64,000 bases of DNA, from positions 18,151 to 82,150 of the forward strand of contig NZ_LFLS01000029.1 of assembly GCF_001189915.1 (NCBI RefSeq), given 5' to 3'. Both the position numbers and the translations under genes were made by a program. The notes under the pieces were generated by a model. That model made no database searches and had not been told where the DNA came from. It saw only the letters and a list, made by a program, of their open reading frames with translations. Shown here in pieces: positions 8,258 to 17,046 of the stretch (the stretch's first letter is position 1; the number at the start of each line of letters is the position of its first letter). Source of the DNA: Herbaspirillum autotrophicum (GTDB taxonomy: Bacteria; Pseudomonadota; Gammaproteobacteria; Burkholderiales; Burkholderiaceae_D).

Positions 8258-9895
8258 ATGAAGAACTGGAAAATCGGCTTACGTTTGAGTCTTGGTTTCG
8301 GTGCGATTCTGGTGTTACTGGTTATCGGCGCCGGCTTTTGCCTGATTCAGGTAGCCAAGCTGAATGATCGGGTGGAGTTTTTGACTTCGGTCGATGAAGG
8401 TAAATTGCTGGCGTTGGGCCAAGTGCAATTTGCGGTTGGTTTGCGAGGCATTGCTGCACGCAATCTGGTACTGGTTTCTGATCCTGCTGCGCAAAAGGGC
8501 GACATGGAATTGGTCGCCAAGGCGCAAAAAGATATTGATCAAGGTCTGGCGGCATTGAACGCATTGATGAAGACGCCGGAAAATGCCAGCGAAGAAGAGC
8601 GCCGCATGCTGACGCAACTGAGCACACTGGAAGCCCAATATCTGCCGATTGCCACCCGGATTGTGGGGCTGGCGACAGCCCAGCAGACCGATGCTGCCAA
8701 AGCGGCGCTGATTGCAGATTGCATGCCGTTGCTCAGGCAGGTCATTGCCCATATCGATGCTTTCAACAAGCTGCTGCATACCAACAGCAAAGCGAATCTG
8801 GTTGATGTGCAAGAAGCCTATGGCGTCTCCAAGATGATCATGTTGACGATCACTGGCTTTTCATTGCTGCTCGGTTTGACGATTGCCTGGATGCTGACCC
8901 GTTCGATTTCCGGTCCGCTCAAGGAAGCCGTGGCCGTAGCGCAAAACGTCAGCGCCGGCGATCTGACCAGTGATATCAAGGTGCAAAGCAAGGATGAACT
9001 GGGTCAATTGATGCAGGCGCTGAAGACCATGAATGACAATCTGCTGCGTATCGTCGGCGATGTGCGGCGCGGCACCGACACGATTGCCGAGGCTTCGGTT
9101 GAAATCTCTTCCGGTAATCTGGACCTCTCATCGCGTACCGAACAACAAGCCGGCTCATTGGAAGAAACTGCGACAGCGATGGAAGAGCTGACTGCCACCG
9201 TCAAGCAAAACGCCGAGCACGCGCGCCAGGCCAACCATCTGGCGGAAACTGCATCAGGCATCGCGGTCAAGGGCGGGGCGGTGGTATCCCGCGTAGTTGA
9301 CACCATGGCGTCGATCAATGACTCGTCGAAAAAAGTGGTCGACATCATTGGCGTGATTGACGGTATCGCATTCCAGACCAACATTCTGGCACTCAATGCG
9401 GCAGTCGAAGCCGCGCGCGCCGGCGAACAAGGTCGCGGCTTTGCCGTGGTGGCGTCGGAAGTGCGCAGCCTGGCACAACGGTCGGCTTCGGCGGCCAAAG
9501 AAATCAAGGAACTGATCGGCGACTCGGTCGAGAAGGTTGCTGCCGGTGCTGCACTGGTGGATGAAGCCGGCACCACGATGGAAGAGATTCTCAACAGCGT
9601 CCAGAGCGTCACCGGCATCATGAGTGAAATCAGCACTGCCAGTGATGAACAGACTCGTGGCATCGAGCAGATCAATCTTGCGATCACACAAATGGAGCAG
9701 GTCACGCAACAAAACGCCGCACTGGTCGAAGAGGCCGCCGCCGCCGCCGTGTCGATGCAGACACAGACCAAACATCTGGCTGATGTGGTCAGCGTGTTCA
9801 AGCTGGATGAACCACGCCAGCATGCACAGGTCGTGACCCCGCATGTCGTCAAGACAGTGACGCCGGCATTGGTCGGACTCGGCTATGCAACCTGA
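8258..9895 (+). CDS. Methyl-accepting chemotaxis protein
   Basis: A 545-residue chemoreceptor. It has a short cytosolic start, a first membrane helix (about 10-32), a periplasmic four-helix-bundle ligand region (about 35-190), a second membrane helix (about 190-213, ending in [12 protein letters not shown]), a HAMP domain, and a long cytoplasmic signalling coiled coil. The hairpin tip shows the invariant block [20 protein letters not shown] that contacts CheA and CheW. Glu/Gln-rich helices on either side carry likely methylation sites. The C-terminus (GLGYAT) lacks the pentapeptide that tethers CheR/CheB. GGAGAACAAC precedes the ATG. Ligand unknown. Confidence 0.95.
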   Translation: MKNWKIGLRLSLGFGAILVLLVIGAGFCLIQVAKLNDRVEFLTSVDEGKLLALGQVQFAVGLRGIAARNLVLVSDPAAQKGDMELVAKAQKDIDQGLAALNALMKTPENASEEERRMLTQLSTLEAQYLPIATRIVGLATAQQTDAAKAALIADCMPLLRQVIAHIDAFNKLLHTNSKANLVDVQEAYGVSKMIMLTITGFSLLLGLTIAWMLTRSISGPLKEAVAVAQNVSAGDLTSDIKVQSKDELGQLMQALKTMNDNLLRIVGDVRRGTDTIAEASVEISSGNLDLSSRTEQQAGSLEETATAMEELTATVKQNAEHARQANHLAETASGIAVKGGAVVSRVVDTMASINDSSKKVVDIIGVIDGIAFQTNILALNAAVEAARAGEQGRGFAVVASEVRSLAQRSASAAKEIKELIGDSVEKVAAGAALVDEAGTTMEEILNSVQSVTGIMSEISTASDEQTRGIEQINLAITQMEQVTQQNAALVEEAAAAAVSMQTQTKHLADVVSVFKLDEPRQHAQVVTPHVVKTVTPALVGLGYAT

Positions 9896-9982
9896 TGCCG
9901 GCAACTGGTGACGAGGCCGGCTGACCGGATTGACTTACCTGTGCTCTGACGCAAGAGCGTGTCATGGTGGGCAGTACGATGC

Positions 9983-10012
9983 GTACTTTGCCGGGATGTG
10001 ATGGCAAAGTAC
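9983..10012. repeat. Inverted repeat between convergent genes
   Basis: Ten-base perfect inverted repeat GTACTTTGCC/GGCAAAGTAC around a ten-base spacer, with a further outer pair GTGTCA (9959) and TGACAC (10015). It lies between the chemoreceptor stop and the convergent RidA-like stop. No T-run follows on either strand, so a factor-independent terminator is uncertain. Confidence 0.5.
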
Positions 10013-10026
10013 CTTGACACAGGAGA

Positions 10027-10491
10027 TCAGGGCGCCAGCGCCACCACCAGATCCAGCTCCACGCAGGCATTGCGCGGCAACTGCGCGACGCCGACGCTGG
10101 TGCGCGCATGTTTGCCCGCTTCCGTTCCGAACAGGGCGAAGATCAGTTCGGATGCGCCATCGGCTACCGCGCTGTGTTGCGTGAAGTCATCGCTGCTGTT
10201 GACGAACACATTGAGTTTCAAAATCTGCTGCACCTTGTCGAGACTGCCGACGGTCTCGCGCAGTGCCGCCAGTGCCCGCAGCAAGGCAATGCGTGCGCCT
10301 TCCTGTGCCTGTGCGATGCTGACATCCCGGCCCGGTTTTCCGCTTACCACTACGCGCTCACCGTCGCGCGGCAGTTGACCGCTGATCCAGACCAGATTCT
10401 GAAATGCCACTGCCGGCGTATATTGCGCCCCGGCTGAAGCCGATGTCGGCAGGATGATGGCCAGCTCGGCCAGACGTTGTTCCAGATTCAT
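10027..10491 (-). CDS. RidA/YjgF-family protein
   Basis: A 154-residue protein of the RidA (YjgF/YER057c/UK114) family, somewhat longer than the ~130-residue canonical form. It shows the early strand segment WISGQLPRDGE and the closing EAGKHARTSVGVAQLPRNACVELDLVVAL region. Classical RidA proteins hydrolyse reactive enamine/imine intermediates; whether this subgroup keeps that activity depends on the equivalent of the catalytic arginine, most likely in the closing region. I start at ATG 10491, where AAAGGAT gives a good ribosome-binding site; a longer upstream frame is low-complexity. It is divergent from a LysR-type regulator 132 bases away, which probably controls it. Confidence 0.85.
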   Translation of the reverse strand: MNLEQRLAELAIILPTSASAGAQYTPAVAFQNLVWISGQLPRDGERVVVSGKPGRDVSIAQAQEGARIALLRALAALRETVGSLDKVQQILKLNVFVNSSDDFTQHSAVADGASELIFALFGTEAGKHARTSVGVAQLPRNACVELDLVVALAP

Positions 10492-10623
10492 GCAAATATC
10501 CTTTGTTGAAAGCAGTAGTGGCCCCGTGACCGGATGGTGATGCGATGACTTATGATAAATTTCTGTGCCGGTGTCTTGCAAAGCATCTTTCCTCAGTCCA
10601 GCCTCAATATTTTTCATGTCACG

Positions 10624-11553
10624 ATGACCGCACGTAAATTACCTTCTCTCAATGCGCTGCGGGCTTTCGAAGCATCCGCCAGACACCGCAGCTTTACCCT
10701 GGCCGCGCAAGAAATGAGCGTGACCCAGGGCGCGGTCAGCCATCAGGTCAAAGCGCTGGAAGATGAACTCGGTTTGAAGCTGTTTGAGCGCTTGCATAAT
10801 CAATTGCGGCTGAGCGATGCCGGCCAGCGTTATCTGGAAGTGATCCGCGATGCCTTTGAGCGTATCGAAAGCGGCACGCAAAGCTTGCAGCAGCGCAGCG
10901 GCAGGGAGGGATTGGTGATTTCGGCTTCGCCCAATTTCGCATCGAAATGGCTGGTGCCCAGACTCGGACGTTTCTCGGCGCAATACCCGGCACAGGATCT
11001 GCGGCTGGAGCTGGCGCAACGTCACGTCAACTTCGCCGGTGAAGAAATTACGCTGGCGATACGCTACGGCGATGGCGCGTGGCCGGGGTTGCGTTGCATC
11101 CGGCTCGGCGAGGAATTCCTGTTGCCGGTATGCGCGCCGTCGATGGCGCCGGTGACGGCCAGTGAAGTTGCGCACCATACGCTGTTGCATGTGCATGACC
11201 ATCGCGACTGGATGGCATGGTTCGAGGCCAATCAGCAACCGCCGGAACTGGCGGCACGCGGTATCGTGTTCAATCAGGAAAGTCTGGCAGTCGATGCTGC
11301 GGTGGCCGGGCAAGGCATCGCGCTGGCACGCGCCACACTGGCGATACATGATTTGACGCAAAACAGACTGCATATCCCGGTTGCGCATGTGCTGCCGGTT
11401 TCCCGGTCGTACTGGCTGGTGTATCCGGAACGCAGTCACGCCGCCGCCAATGTCACTGCATTCCGTGAATGGTTGCTGCAAGCGTTTGCGGCAGACCGCG
11501 AATTCTGGCGCGATTTGCCCGGGATTCTGCCAGAGTATTCCGACCGTAAATAG
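10624..11553 (+). CDS. LysR-type transcriptional regulator, GcvA-like
   Basis: A 309-residue LysR-family regulator. The N-terminal helix-turn-helix starts LPSLNALRAFEASARHRSFTLAA and includes VTQGAVSHQVKALE, the form typical of the GcvA branch. The rest is a two-lobed periplasmic-binding-protein-like effector domain with the branch marker IRYGDGAWPGLRC. ATG 10624 is chosen because the family begins a few residues before the helix; the upstream frame from 10552 is not family-like. By the usual LysR arrangement it would regulate the divergent RidA-like gene and itself from the shared intergenic region. Confidence 0.92.
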   Translation: MTARKLPSLNALRAFEASARHRSFTLAAQEMSVTQGAVSHQVKALEDELGLKLFERLHNQLRLSDAGQRYLEVIRDAFERIESGTQSLQQRSGREGLVISASPNFASKWLVPRLGRFSAQYPAQDLRLELAQRHVNFAGEEITLAIRYGDGAWPGLRCIRLGEEFLLPVCAPSMAPVTASEVAHHTLLHVHDHRDWMAWFEANQQPPELAARGIVFNQESLAVDAAVAGQGIALARATLAIHDLTQNRLHIPVAHVLPVSRSYWLVYPERSHAAANVTAFREWLLQAFAADREFWRDLPGILPEYSDRK

Positions 11554-11571
11554 CCGGCGTCAAAAACAACA

Positions 11572-11603
11572 ATGCCCCGTTATTGATACCAATAACGGGG
11601 CAT
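11572..11603. terminator. Terminator between LysR gene and chemoreceptor gene
   Basis: Thirteen-base perfect inverted repeat ATGCCCCGTTATT with a six-base loop. On the minus strand it is followed by TGTTGTTTTTG, a reasonable T-rich tract for ending the convergent chemoreceptor transcript. Confidence 0.8.
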
Positions 11604-11638
11604 GTTGCACTGAGGTCGCCTTAATGCGGCATTGATTC

Positions 11639-13288
11639 CTAAACGTGTGCGATGGCGTGTGGCGGATTGATGATGCGCATCGCAGCCGGAGCGCTGTTGC
11701 GTGGTCCGGCAGCAGCGGCAGGGGGCGAATATTGCAGATCCCCTTTCAATCGGAAGGTGCTGATCGCGCCGGCCAATGCATCGGATTGTTCCTGCAGGCT
11801 TTCCGCCGCTGCGGCAGCCTGTTCCACCAGCGCCGCATTTTGTTGGGTGATGTCGTCGATCTGGCCCAGAGCGCGGTTGACGCCGGCAATGCCGGTGCTT
11901 TGTTCTTCGCTGGCTACCGTGATGCCGCCAATGATATCGGCCACGCTGCGCACCGATTCAACGATGTCGGCCATGGTCTTGCCGGCATCGTTGACCAGCA
12001 CGCTGCCGGCATCCACCTTGCTGACGGAGTCGCCGATCAGTGTCTTGATTTCCTTGGCAGCGCTGGCCGAACGCTGCGCCAGACTGCGCACTTCAGTGGC
12101 AACTACCGCAAAGCCGCGTCCCAGTTCACCGGCACGGGCTGCTTCGACCGCTGCATTCAGCGCCAGAATATTGGTCTGGAAAGCGATGCCGTCGATGACC
12201 GCAATGATGTCGACCATCTTGCGCGAGCTGTTCTTGATCGAGCCCATGGTGTCGACCACATTACCGATCACGCTGCCACCCTTCACTGCATGATCTGACG
12301 TCGATACCACCAGCCGGTTGGCTTGCCGCGCGCTGTCGGCATTCTGCGATACCCGCAACGTCAACTCTTCCAGCGAACTGACGGTTTCTTCCAGGCTCGA
12401 CGCCTGCGATTCGGTGCGATTGGACAGGTCGATATTGCCGGCGGCAATTTCCTGCGATGCGACGTTGATCACATTGGCGCTTTGCTTGATATCGTGAATC
12501 GTCGTGATCAGATTCTGTTGCATTTCCTTCAGTGCATTCACCAATTGACCGGCTTCATCTTCGGTGCCGTTCTTGATGTTCATGGTCAGATCGCCGGCAG
12601 CAATCGTCTTGGCGATATGCCGGGCGTTCAGCAATGGCGCGATGATCGAGCGCCGGATAAACCAGGTAAAGAAGGCGCCAAGCAACAAGGTAAATACGCC
12701 CATCGCCAGCATGCCCATGCGGGCACGCGCAAAATTCTGTCGCGCGGCCTGATCGGCGGCGATCATTTCCTGTTGCTGGAATGTCGCCAGCGCATTCAGG
12801 CTCTGCATCCATTTCTCATAGACCGGCACCATCTCGGAAGTCAGGATCTGACGCGCGTCGAAATAATTATTGGTGCCAACCTGTTCACGGATCCTGGCGA
12901 TCATCAGAAAGGTCTGCTTTTTCTGTGCATCGGCAGCATTGAGCAGCGCGGAGGCTTCCGGCGTGTCGGAAAAGGAAGAGAGTTTCTGGGTATTGGCTTC
13001 ATACGATTTCATCAGTTGCGCCACGCGCAGATCTTCTGCTTTGCCCTGCACCATATCGGCAGGCGCCACCACCTTTTGCAGCGCCAGCGCCAGGCCATCG
13101 GCGCTGCCGCGCATGGCAACCGCCGAGGTCAGGCCGGCCACTTTTTTGCTGATGAGGTATTCGCTGTTCGCCTGCAGCGCGCTCATTTGCCATAAGCCGG
13201 CCAACAGAATAATCAATGCACACGCCAGTACGATACAAAACCCCAACGCGATCCGCGTCCCGATTTTCATGTTCGAAATAATGGACAT
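11639..13288 (-). CDS. Methyl-accepting chemotaxis protein (second)
   Basis: A 549-residue chemoreceptor with the same architecture as the one at 8258: membrane helix about 10-32, a four-helix-bundle periplasmic region, a second membrane helix about 190-212 ending in [15 protein letters not shown], then the signalling coiled coil with the conserved tip [20 protein letters not shown]. The two receptors are nearly alike in the signalling half and differ in the periplasmic half, suggesting different ligands. The C-terminus (HAIAHV) has no CheR pentapeptide. AAGGGGAA precedes the ATG. Confidence 0.95.
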   Translation of the reverse strand: MSIISNMKIGTRIALGFCIVLACALIILLAGLWQMSALQANSEYLISKKVAGLTSAVAMRGSADGLALALQKVVAPADMVQGKAEDLRVAQLMKSYEANTQKLSSFSDTPEASALLNAADAQKKQTFLMIARIREQVGTNNYFDARQILTSEMVPVYEKWMQSLNALATFQQQEMIAADQAARQNFARARMGMLAMGVFTLLLGAFFTWFIRRSIIAPLLNARHIAKTIAAGDLTMNIKNGTEDEAGQLVNALKEMQQNLITTIHDIKQSANVINVASQEIAAGNIDLSNRTESQASSLEETVSSLEELTLRVSQNADSARQANRLVVSTSDHAVKGGSVIGNVVDTMGSIKNSSRKMVDIIAVIDGIAFQTNILALNAAVEAARAGELGRGFAVVATEVRSLAQRSASAAKEIKTLIGDSVSKVDAGSVLVNDAGKTMADIVESVRSVADIIGGITVASEEQSTGIAGVNRALGQIDDITQQNAALVEQAAAAAESLQEQSDALAGAISTFRLKGDLQYSPPAAAAGPRNSAPAAMRIINPPHAIAHV

Positions 13289-13890
13289 TCAATTCCCCTT
13301 GTTATTGATGCATGCAGGCATGGGGGCGGTGTTGTGCCGCGTCGTACAGCGTCTGCACAGTGGCACGCATTGGCGCGGCCGGTTCGCTCCCCATTTCAGT
13401 ACAAAGGACCTAAAGCAAGAAACGGTCCGTCTCAACGCTGGCAGAATCTTATCGTGGTAAGGGCGGCATCATTATGTTCATTTAACATATGCGTATGCCG
13501 TTGCTGCATAGGCTGAAAAGCCTTATGTATTCTGGCTTGTGGGACGTCTGCGGGCTGGATTTTCGTCAGAAATTCCCGCCGGGTATCCGGGCCGGAATTG
13601 AGACAGGCACCGGCCCGAAACCGATGATTTTTCAGATGAAAGTCGATCCGTCGTCGCCGGCGCGCACCAGTTTGCCCTTCACCCGATCCGACGCAGGACG
13701 ATGGGTCAAATGTTTTTCCTGTTTTACTCTGGTGCGGATCAGATTGATGTGCGTATGCAATCAGTCATGGCGAGGAACGCGTGAGATTGCGCCCACTTTG
13801 CCGCGAAGAAAATGCATATTGGTCAATGTTCAATGAGGGGAGGGCGGCCGCAAAGTTGCGAACCGGAGGCGCCAGAAGATTTCAAATGCC
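13289..13890. other. About 600 bases without a convincing gene
   Basis: Lies between the start of a minus-strand chemoreceptor gene and the terminator of tRNA-Phe. The only long open frame (plus strand, 13489-13836) gives a Cys/Arg/Phe-rich product that I do not recognise and that lacks a ribosome-binding site. The promoter of the chemoreceptor gene should lie near 13300-13450, but I see no strong sigma70 or sigma28 hexamer pair. No repeats or mobile-element ends are visible. Confidence 0.45.
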
Positions 13891-13925
13891 CAAAACAAAA
13901 ACGCCAACCGGTGAGGGTCAGCGTT
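13891..13925 (-). terminator. Terminator of tRNA-Phe
   Basis: On the minus strand a ten-pair stem (AACGCTGACC with GGTTGGCGTT, two G-T pairs, six-base loop) is followed by TTTGTTTTG, 17 bases after the tRNA 3' end. This is a standard factor-independent terminator. Confidence 0.78.
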
Positions 13926-13941
13926 AAGTTTCAACTATTCT

Positions 13942-14017
13942 TGGTGGCCCGGGGCGGAATCGAACCACCGACACAAGGATTTTCAATCCTCTGCTCTACC
14001 GACTGAGCTACCAGGCC
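13942..14017 (-). tRNA. tRNA-Phe (GAA)
   Basis: A 76-base cloverleaf on the minus strand. The acceptor arm GGCCTGG pairs with CCGGGCC (one T-G pair), the D arm has GCTCAGTCGGTAGAGC, the anticodon loop TTGAAAA gives GAA for phenylalanine, and the T arm has GGTTCGATTCC. The 3' CCA is encoded. It has its own promoter and terminator, so it is a single-gene unit. Confidence 0.97.
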
Positions 14018-14027
14018 AAGGAGGCGA

Positions 14028-14056
14028 ATTATATGCAAACCTTTTTCATTGTGCAA
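14028..14056 (-). promoter_or_regulatory. Promoter of tRNA-Phe
   Basis: On the minus strand, TTGCAC (-35, 14056-14051) and a perfect TATAAT (-10, 14033-14028) are separated by exactly 17 bases. The -10 lies 10 bases before the tRNA 5' end, as expected for a strong stable-RNA promoter. Confidence 0.85.
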
Positions 14057-14089
14057 GGGGTTTGCGCAAAATAGTTTTTGGAAGGCGTT

Positions 14090-14095
14090 TATAAT
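14090..14095 (+). promoter_or_regulatory. Perfect TATAAT -10 element immediately before the UbiH-type gene
   Basis: TATAAT lies only eight bases before the ATG at 14104, with no good -35 at 16-18 bases. If used, transcription would begin within a few bases of the start codon, giving a leaderless or nearly leaderless message; no ribosome-binding site is visible upstream of the ATG. Confidence 0.5.
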
Positions 14096-14103
14096 GCTCT
14101 CCC

Positions 14104-15360
14104 ATGACTAGTCCTTCCTCCCCTTCTTTGTCTTCCGGCATTGCTGCGCGGACGCCGGCACACTCCAGCGATATCTGTATTGTCGGCAACGGCGCGGTGG
14201 GTAAAACCGCTGCGCTGGCACTGGCGCAGGCCGGCTTGCGCGTTTGCCTGCTGGCGCCTGCGGGTGCGCCTGGTGCACCGGGTGCGACAACGCCGGCAGT
14301 CGACTGGGATGTGCGGGTGTATGCCTTGAATCATCTGGCGCACGATCTGTTGTCATCGGTGCGCGTGTGGGATGCGCTTGATGCAGAACGTGTGGCGCCG
14401 GTGGATGGCATGGCGGTGCAGGGCGATGGCGAACATGCGCCGGGTCAACTGGCGTTCGATGCCTATTCGGCGCGCGTCAATGCATTGGCCTGGATTGTGG
14501 AAGACCGCAATTTGAATACGGCGCTCGATGCGGCGCTCAAGTTTGCTTCGAATGTACAGATCGTGCGTGGCCGCGCGACGGCGATGCAAGCCGATGACAG
14601 CGGCATCACCTTGCAACTGGAGCAGGGCGACACGGTGCGCGCCGCGTTGCTGGTCGGTGCTGACGGCGGACAATCCTGGGTGCGCGGGCAATGCGATATC
14701 GGTCTCGACTATCGCTCCTATGGTCAGCGCGCCATCGTCAGCAATTTCGCGTGCGAAAAACCGCATCACGGTGTGGCGCATCAATGGTTCACTGCGAGCG
14801 AAGGCATCATTGCCTTGTTGCCATTGCCGGGCCAGCGCGTGTCGCTGGTGTGGTCGGCGCCGGATGCGCTGGCGGCGGAGTTGTTGTCCTTGTCGGCAAC
14901 GCAGTTGGCAGAGCGACTGGCGACGGTAGCGGCAGACAAGCTGGGCCAGTTGACGCCCTTGCAGCCGGAACTGGTGCGCGATTTCCCATTGGTGTTGATC
15001 AAGCCGCACGCCATGATTGCCGGGCGCGTGGCGCTCATCGGTGACGCCGCGCACGTGGTACATCCGCTGGCCGGGCATGGCATGAATCTGGGGTTTGCCG
15101 ATGTACAAGGTTTGCTCAAGGCGATTACCGAACGTGAGCCGCAGCGCGATTGCGGCGACGCACGGGTATTGCGCCGCTATGCCCGTTCACGCAAGGAAGA
15201 AGTCTTGCTGATGCAACTGACTACCGACGGCCTGGCGCGGCTGTTTGGCAGCAATGTCGAGCCGTTGCGACTGGTGCGCAATCTTGGATTGAACTTGCTG
15301 AATGGCTTGCCGGTCTTAAAGCGACGTTTGATGGCGCATGCCCTGGGCCGCCACCACTGA
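14104..15360 (+). CDS. UbiH/UbiF/VisC-family FAD-dependent hydroxylase
   Basis: A 418-residue flavoprotein monooxygenase. Near residue 25 it has the dinucleotide-binding motif GNGAVGKTAALALAQAGL, in the middle the LVGADGGQSWVR fingerprint, and near residue 310 the FAD-ribityl motif LIGDAAHVVHPLAGHGMNLG, which is diagnostic for ubiquinone-ring hydroxylases. It probably performs an O2-dependent hydroxylation in ubiquinone biosynthesis; the exact ring position cannot be read from the sequence. The N-terminal ~20 residues are Ser/Pro-rich and unconserved, but no later start precedes the FAD motif. It lies just upstream of dsbC in the same direction. Confidence 0.9.
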   Translation: MTSPSSPSLSSGIAARTPAHSSDICIVGNGAVGKTAALALAQAGLRVCLLAPAGAPGAPGATTPAVDWDVRVYALNHLAHDLLSSVRVWDALDAERVAPVDGMAVQGDGEHAPGQLAFDAYSARVNALAWIVEDRNLNTALDAALKFASNVQIVRGRATAMQADDSGITLQLEQGDTVRAALLVGADGGQSWVRGQCDIGLDYRSYGQRAIVSNFACEKPHHGVAHQWFTASEGIIALLPLPGQRVSLVWSAPDALAAELLSLSATQLAERLATVAADKLGQLTPLQPELVRDFPLVLIKPHAMIAGRVALIGDAAHVVHPLAGHGMNLGFADVQGLLKAITEREPQRDCGDARVLRRYARSRKEEVLLMQLTTDGLARLFGSNVEPLRLVRNLGLNLLNGLPVLKRRLMAHALGRHH

Positions 15361-15432
15361 TCCTTGCATGATGGCGTTGACGCGATTGTGCATTTACCTT
15401 TTTTATCATTATCAGAATCACCGGGAGTGAAC

Positions 15433-16149
15433 ATGCAGAAAATGACAGCGATGATCGGCATCGTGTTGGCGTTCGCGGGTAGTGCCGCCTTCGCACAAAC
15501 TACTGAAGCCACGATCAAGAAGCTGATCGAACCCCGTCTGGGCGAGGGTGCCAAGGTCGAATCCGTGACCAAGACGCCGTATGCCGGACTGTACGAAATT
15601 CAGGTGGATGGCGACATCATCTATACCGATGCCAAGGCACAGTATCTGTTTGTCGGCCGCGTGGTCGATACCCAGACCTATCGCGATTACACCAAGGAAC
15701 GTCTGCAGGCGATCAACAAGGTCAAGTTCTCCGACCTGCCGCTGGATCTGGCGATCAAGACCGTCAAGGGCAACGGCAAGCGTGTCATCGCTGTGTTCGA
15801 AGATCCGAATTGCGGTTATTGCAAGCGCTTCCACAAGACCTTGCAGGAAGTCGACAATTTGACCATGTACACCTTCCAGTACAACATCCTGTCGCCGGAC
15901 TCGATCGAGAAGTCGAAGAATATCTGGTGCTCGGCCAATCCATCCAAGGCCTGGTCGGACTGGATGCTGAATGGCAAGGCGGCACCGAATGCGCCGGCCA
16001 GCTGTAATCCGCCGCATGAGAAGGTGCTGGCGCTGGGCCAGAAGATGAAAGTCACTGGCACACCGACCATCATCTTTGCCGATGGCTCACGGATTCCGGG
16101 TGCGATTGATGCCAAGGGACTGGAAGAGAAGTTCGGTACGCTCAAGTAA
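15433..16149 (+). CDS. dsbC: Periplasmic thiol:disulfide isomerase DsbC
   Basis: A 238-residue protein with a clear signal peptide (MQKMTAMIGIVLAFAGSAAFA), an N-terminal dimerisation domain (roughly residues 22-85), and a thioredoxin-fold domain with the active site CGYC in FEDPNCGYCKRFHK. A cis-proline loop (GTPTIIF) follows. DsbC shuffles wrong disulfides in exported proteins and is kept reduced by DsbD. ATG 15433 is chosen because it starts the signal peptide behind GGGAGTG. It lies 72 bases after the hydroxylase gene and ends at a strong terminator. Confidence 0.95.
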   Translation: MQKMTAMIGIVLAFAGSAAFAQTTEATIKKLIEPRLGEGAKVESVTKTPYAGLYEIQVDGDIIYTDAKAQYLFVGRVVDTQTYRDYTKERLQAINKVKFSDLPLDLAIKTVKGNGKRVIAVFEDPNCGYCKRFHKTLQEVDNLTMYTFQYNILSPDSIEKSKNIWCSANPSKAWSDWMLNGKAAPNAPASCNPPHEKVLALGQKMKVTGTPTIIFADGSRIPGAIDAKGLEEKFGTLK

Positions 16150-16187
16150 GTCAATCGGACTGCGCAGCACAAGTGCGCGCCTGATGT

Positions 16188-16222
16188 AAAAACGCCGGCA
16201 ATGTTGCATTGCCGGCGTTTTT
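16188..16222. terminator. Bidirectional terminator between dsbC and pth
   Basis: Fifteen-base perfect inverted repeat AAAAACGCCGGCAAT with a five-base loop; A- and T-tracts at the ends serve both convergent genes. Confidence 0.9.
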
Positions 16223-16253
16223 GTTTGTGCCGCGCGAAGGCGGCATCTGCCAT

Positions 16254-16832
16254 TTATTTGGCGCTGTGCAATTCCATCATGGCCGCTTCAAACTTGCCCT
16301 GACACAGCAATGGCATGACGTTCAGGCTGTTGGCGATGGCCTCGTCGATCAGTTTCTGTTCTTCCTTGCGCGGCCGGTGCAACACGAAATCCGCCACCGG
16401 CTGTTGCAGGTTGAGGCTGCGCGGATGGCCGATGCCGATGCGCAAGCGCCAGTAATCCTGGGTGCCGAGCGCTGCGGTGATATCTTTCAAACCATTGTGA
16501 CCACCGGACGAGCCACCCTTTTTGAGTTTGGCGGCGCCGGGCGGCAAATCCAGTTCGTCATGGATCACCAGCACTTCATCTGCTTCGATCTTGTAAAAAC
16601 GTGCCAGCGCACCGACCGACTGGCCGGAACGGTTCATATAGGTTTGCGGTTCCAGCAGCCAGACTTCCTGGCCGGCAACGGTGGTCTTGGTGGCCAGCGC
16701 ATTGAAACGGGTTTCGCGTGCCAGGCGGGTGCTGCCGGCCAGATTGTCGACCACCCAGAAGCCCGCGTTGTGGCGGGTCTGTTCATATTCCGGGCCAGGA
16801 TTGCCGAGACCGACGATTAAACGGATAGACAT
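16254..16832 (-). CDS. pth: Peptidyl-tRNA hydrolase
   Basis: A 192-residue protein that releases peptides from prematurely dropped peptidyl-tRNA. It shows the family start [27 protein letters not shown] with the catalytic His in RHNAGF, then [25 protein letters not shown] and the [13 protein letters not shown] motif. Its length is normal for a bacterial Pth. It is convergent with dsbC and divergent from tex. Confidence 0.97.
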   Translation of the reverse strand: MSIRLIVGLGNPGPEYEQTRHNAGFWVVDNLAGSTRLARETRFNALATKTTVAGQEVWLLEPQTYMNRSGQSVGALARFYKIEADEVLVIHDELDLPPGAAKLKKGGSSGGHNGLKDITAALGTQDYWRLRIGIGHPRSLNLQQPVADFVLHRPRKEEQKLIDEAIANSLNVMPLLCQGKFEAAMMELHSAK

Positions 16833-17046
16833 GAAGTTGCAAGCAAGAGCAAAGAATGGACTGGATTATCGCGGATATTGATCAGATACGTCCAATTTGA
16901 CGCCGGCGACGCGGTTTTTGACTGCAATTTTCTGTCTCCATGGGGCCTCCCGGCAATTTATTTCTCGCATTTCGGGGATGTCAAGATTGGCGCATGCGGT
17001 TGAATTGCGTATCATCCATCGCTTGATTTTCAATTTCAGGTTTCAC

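Noticed and set aside
13489..13836. 115-codon plus-strand frame beside tRNA-Phe
   Set aside because: Cys/Arg/Phe-rich composition, no ribosome-binding site, no family resemblance.
13942..14017. tRNA-Phe as a current integration site of a mobile element
   Set aside because: No integrase, direct repeat of the tRNA end, or foreign-looking genes flank it.
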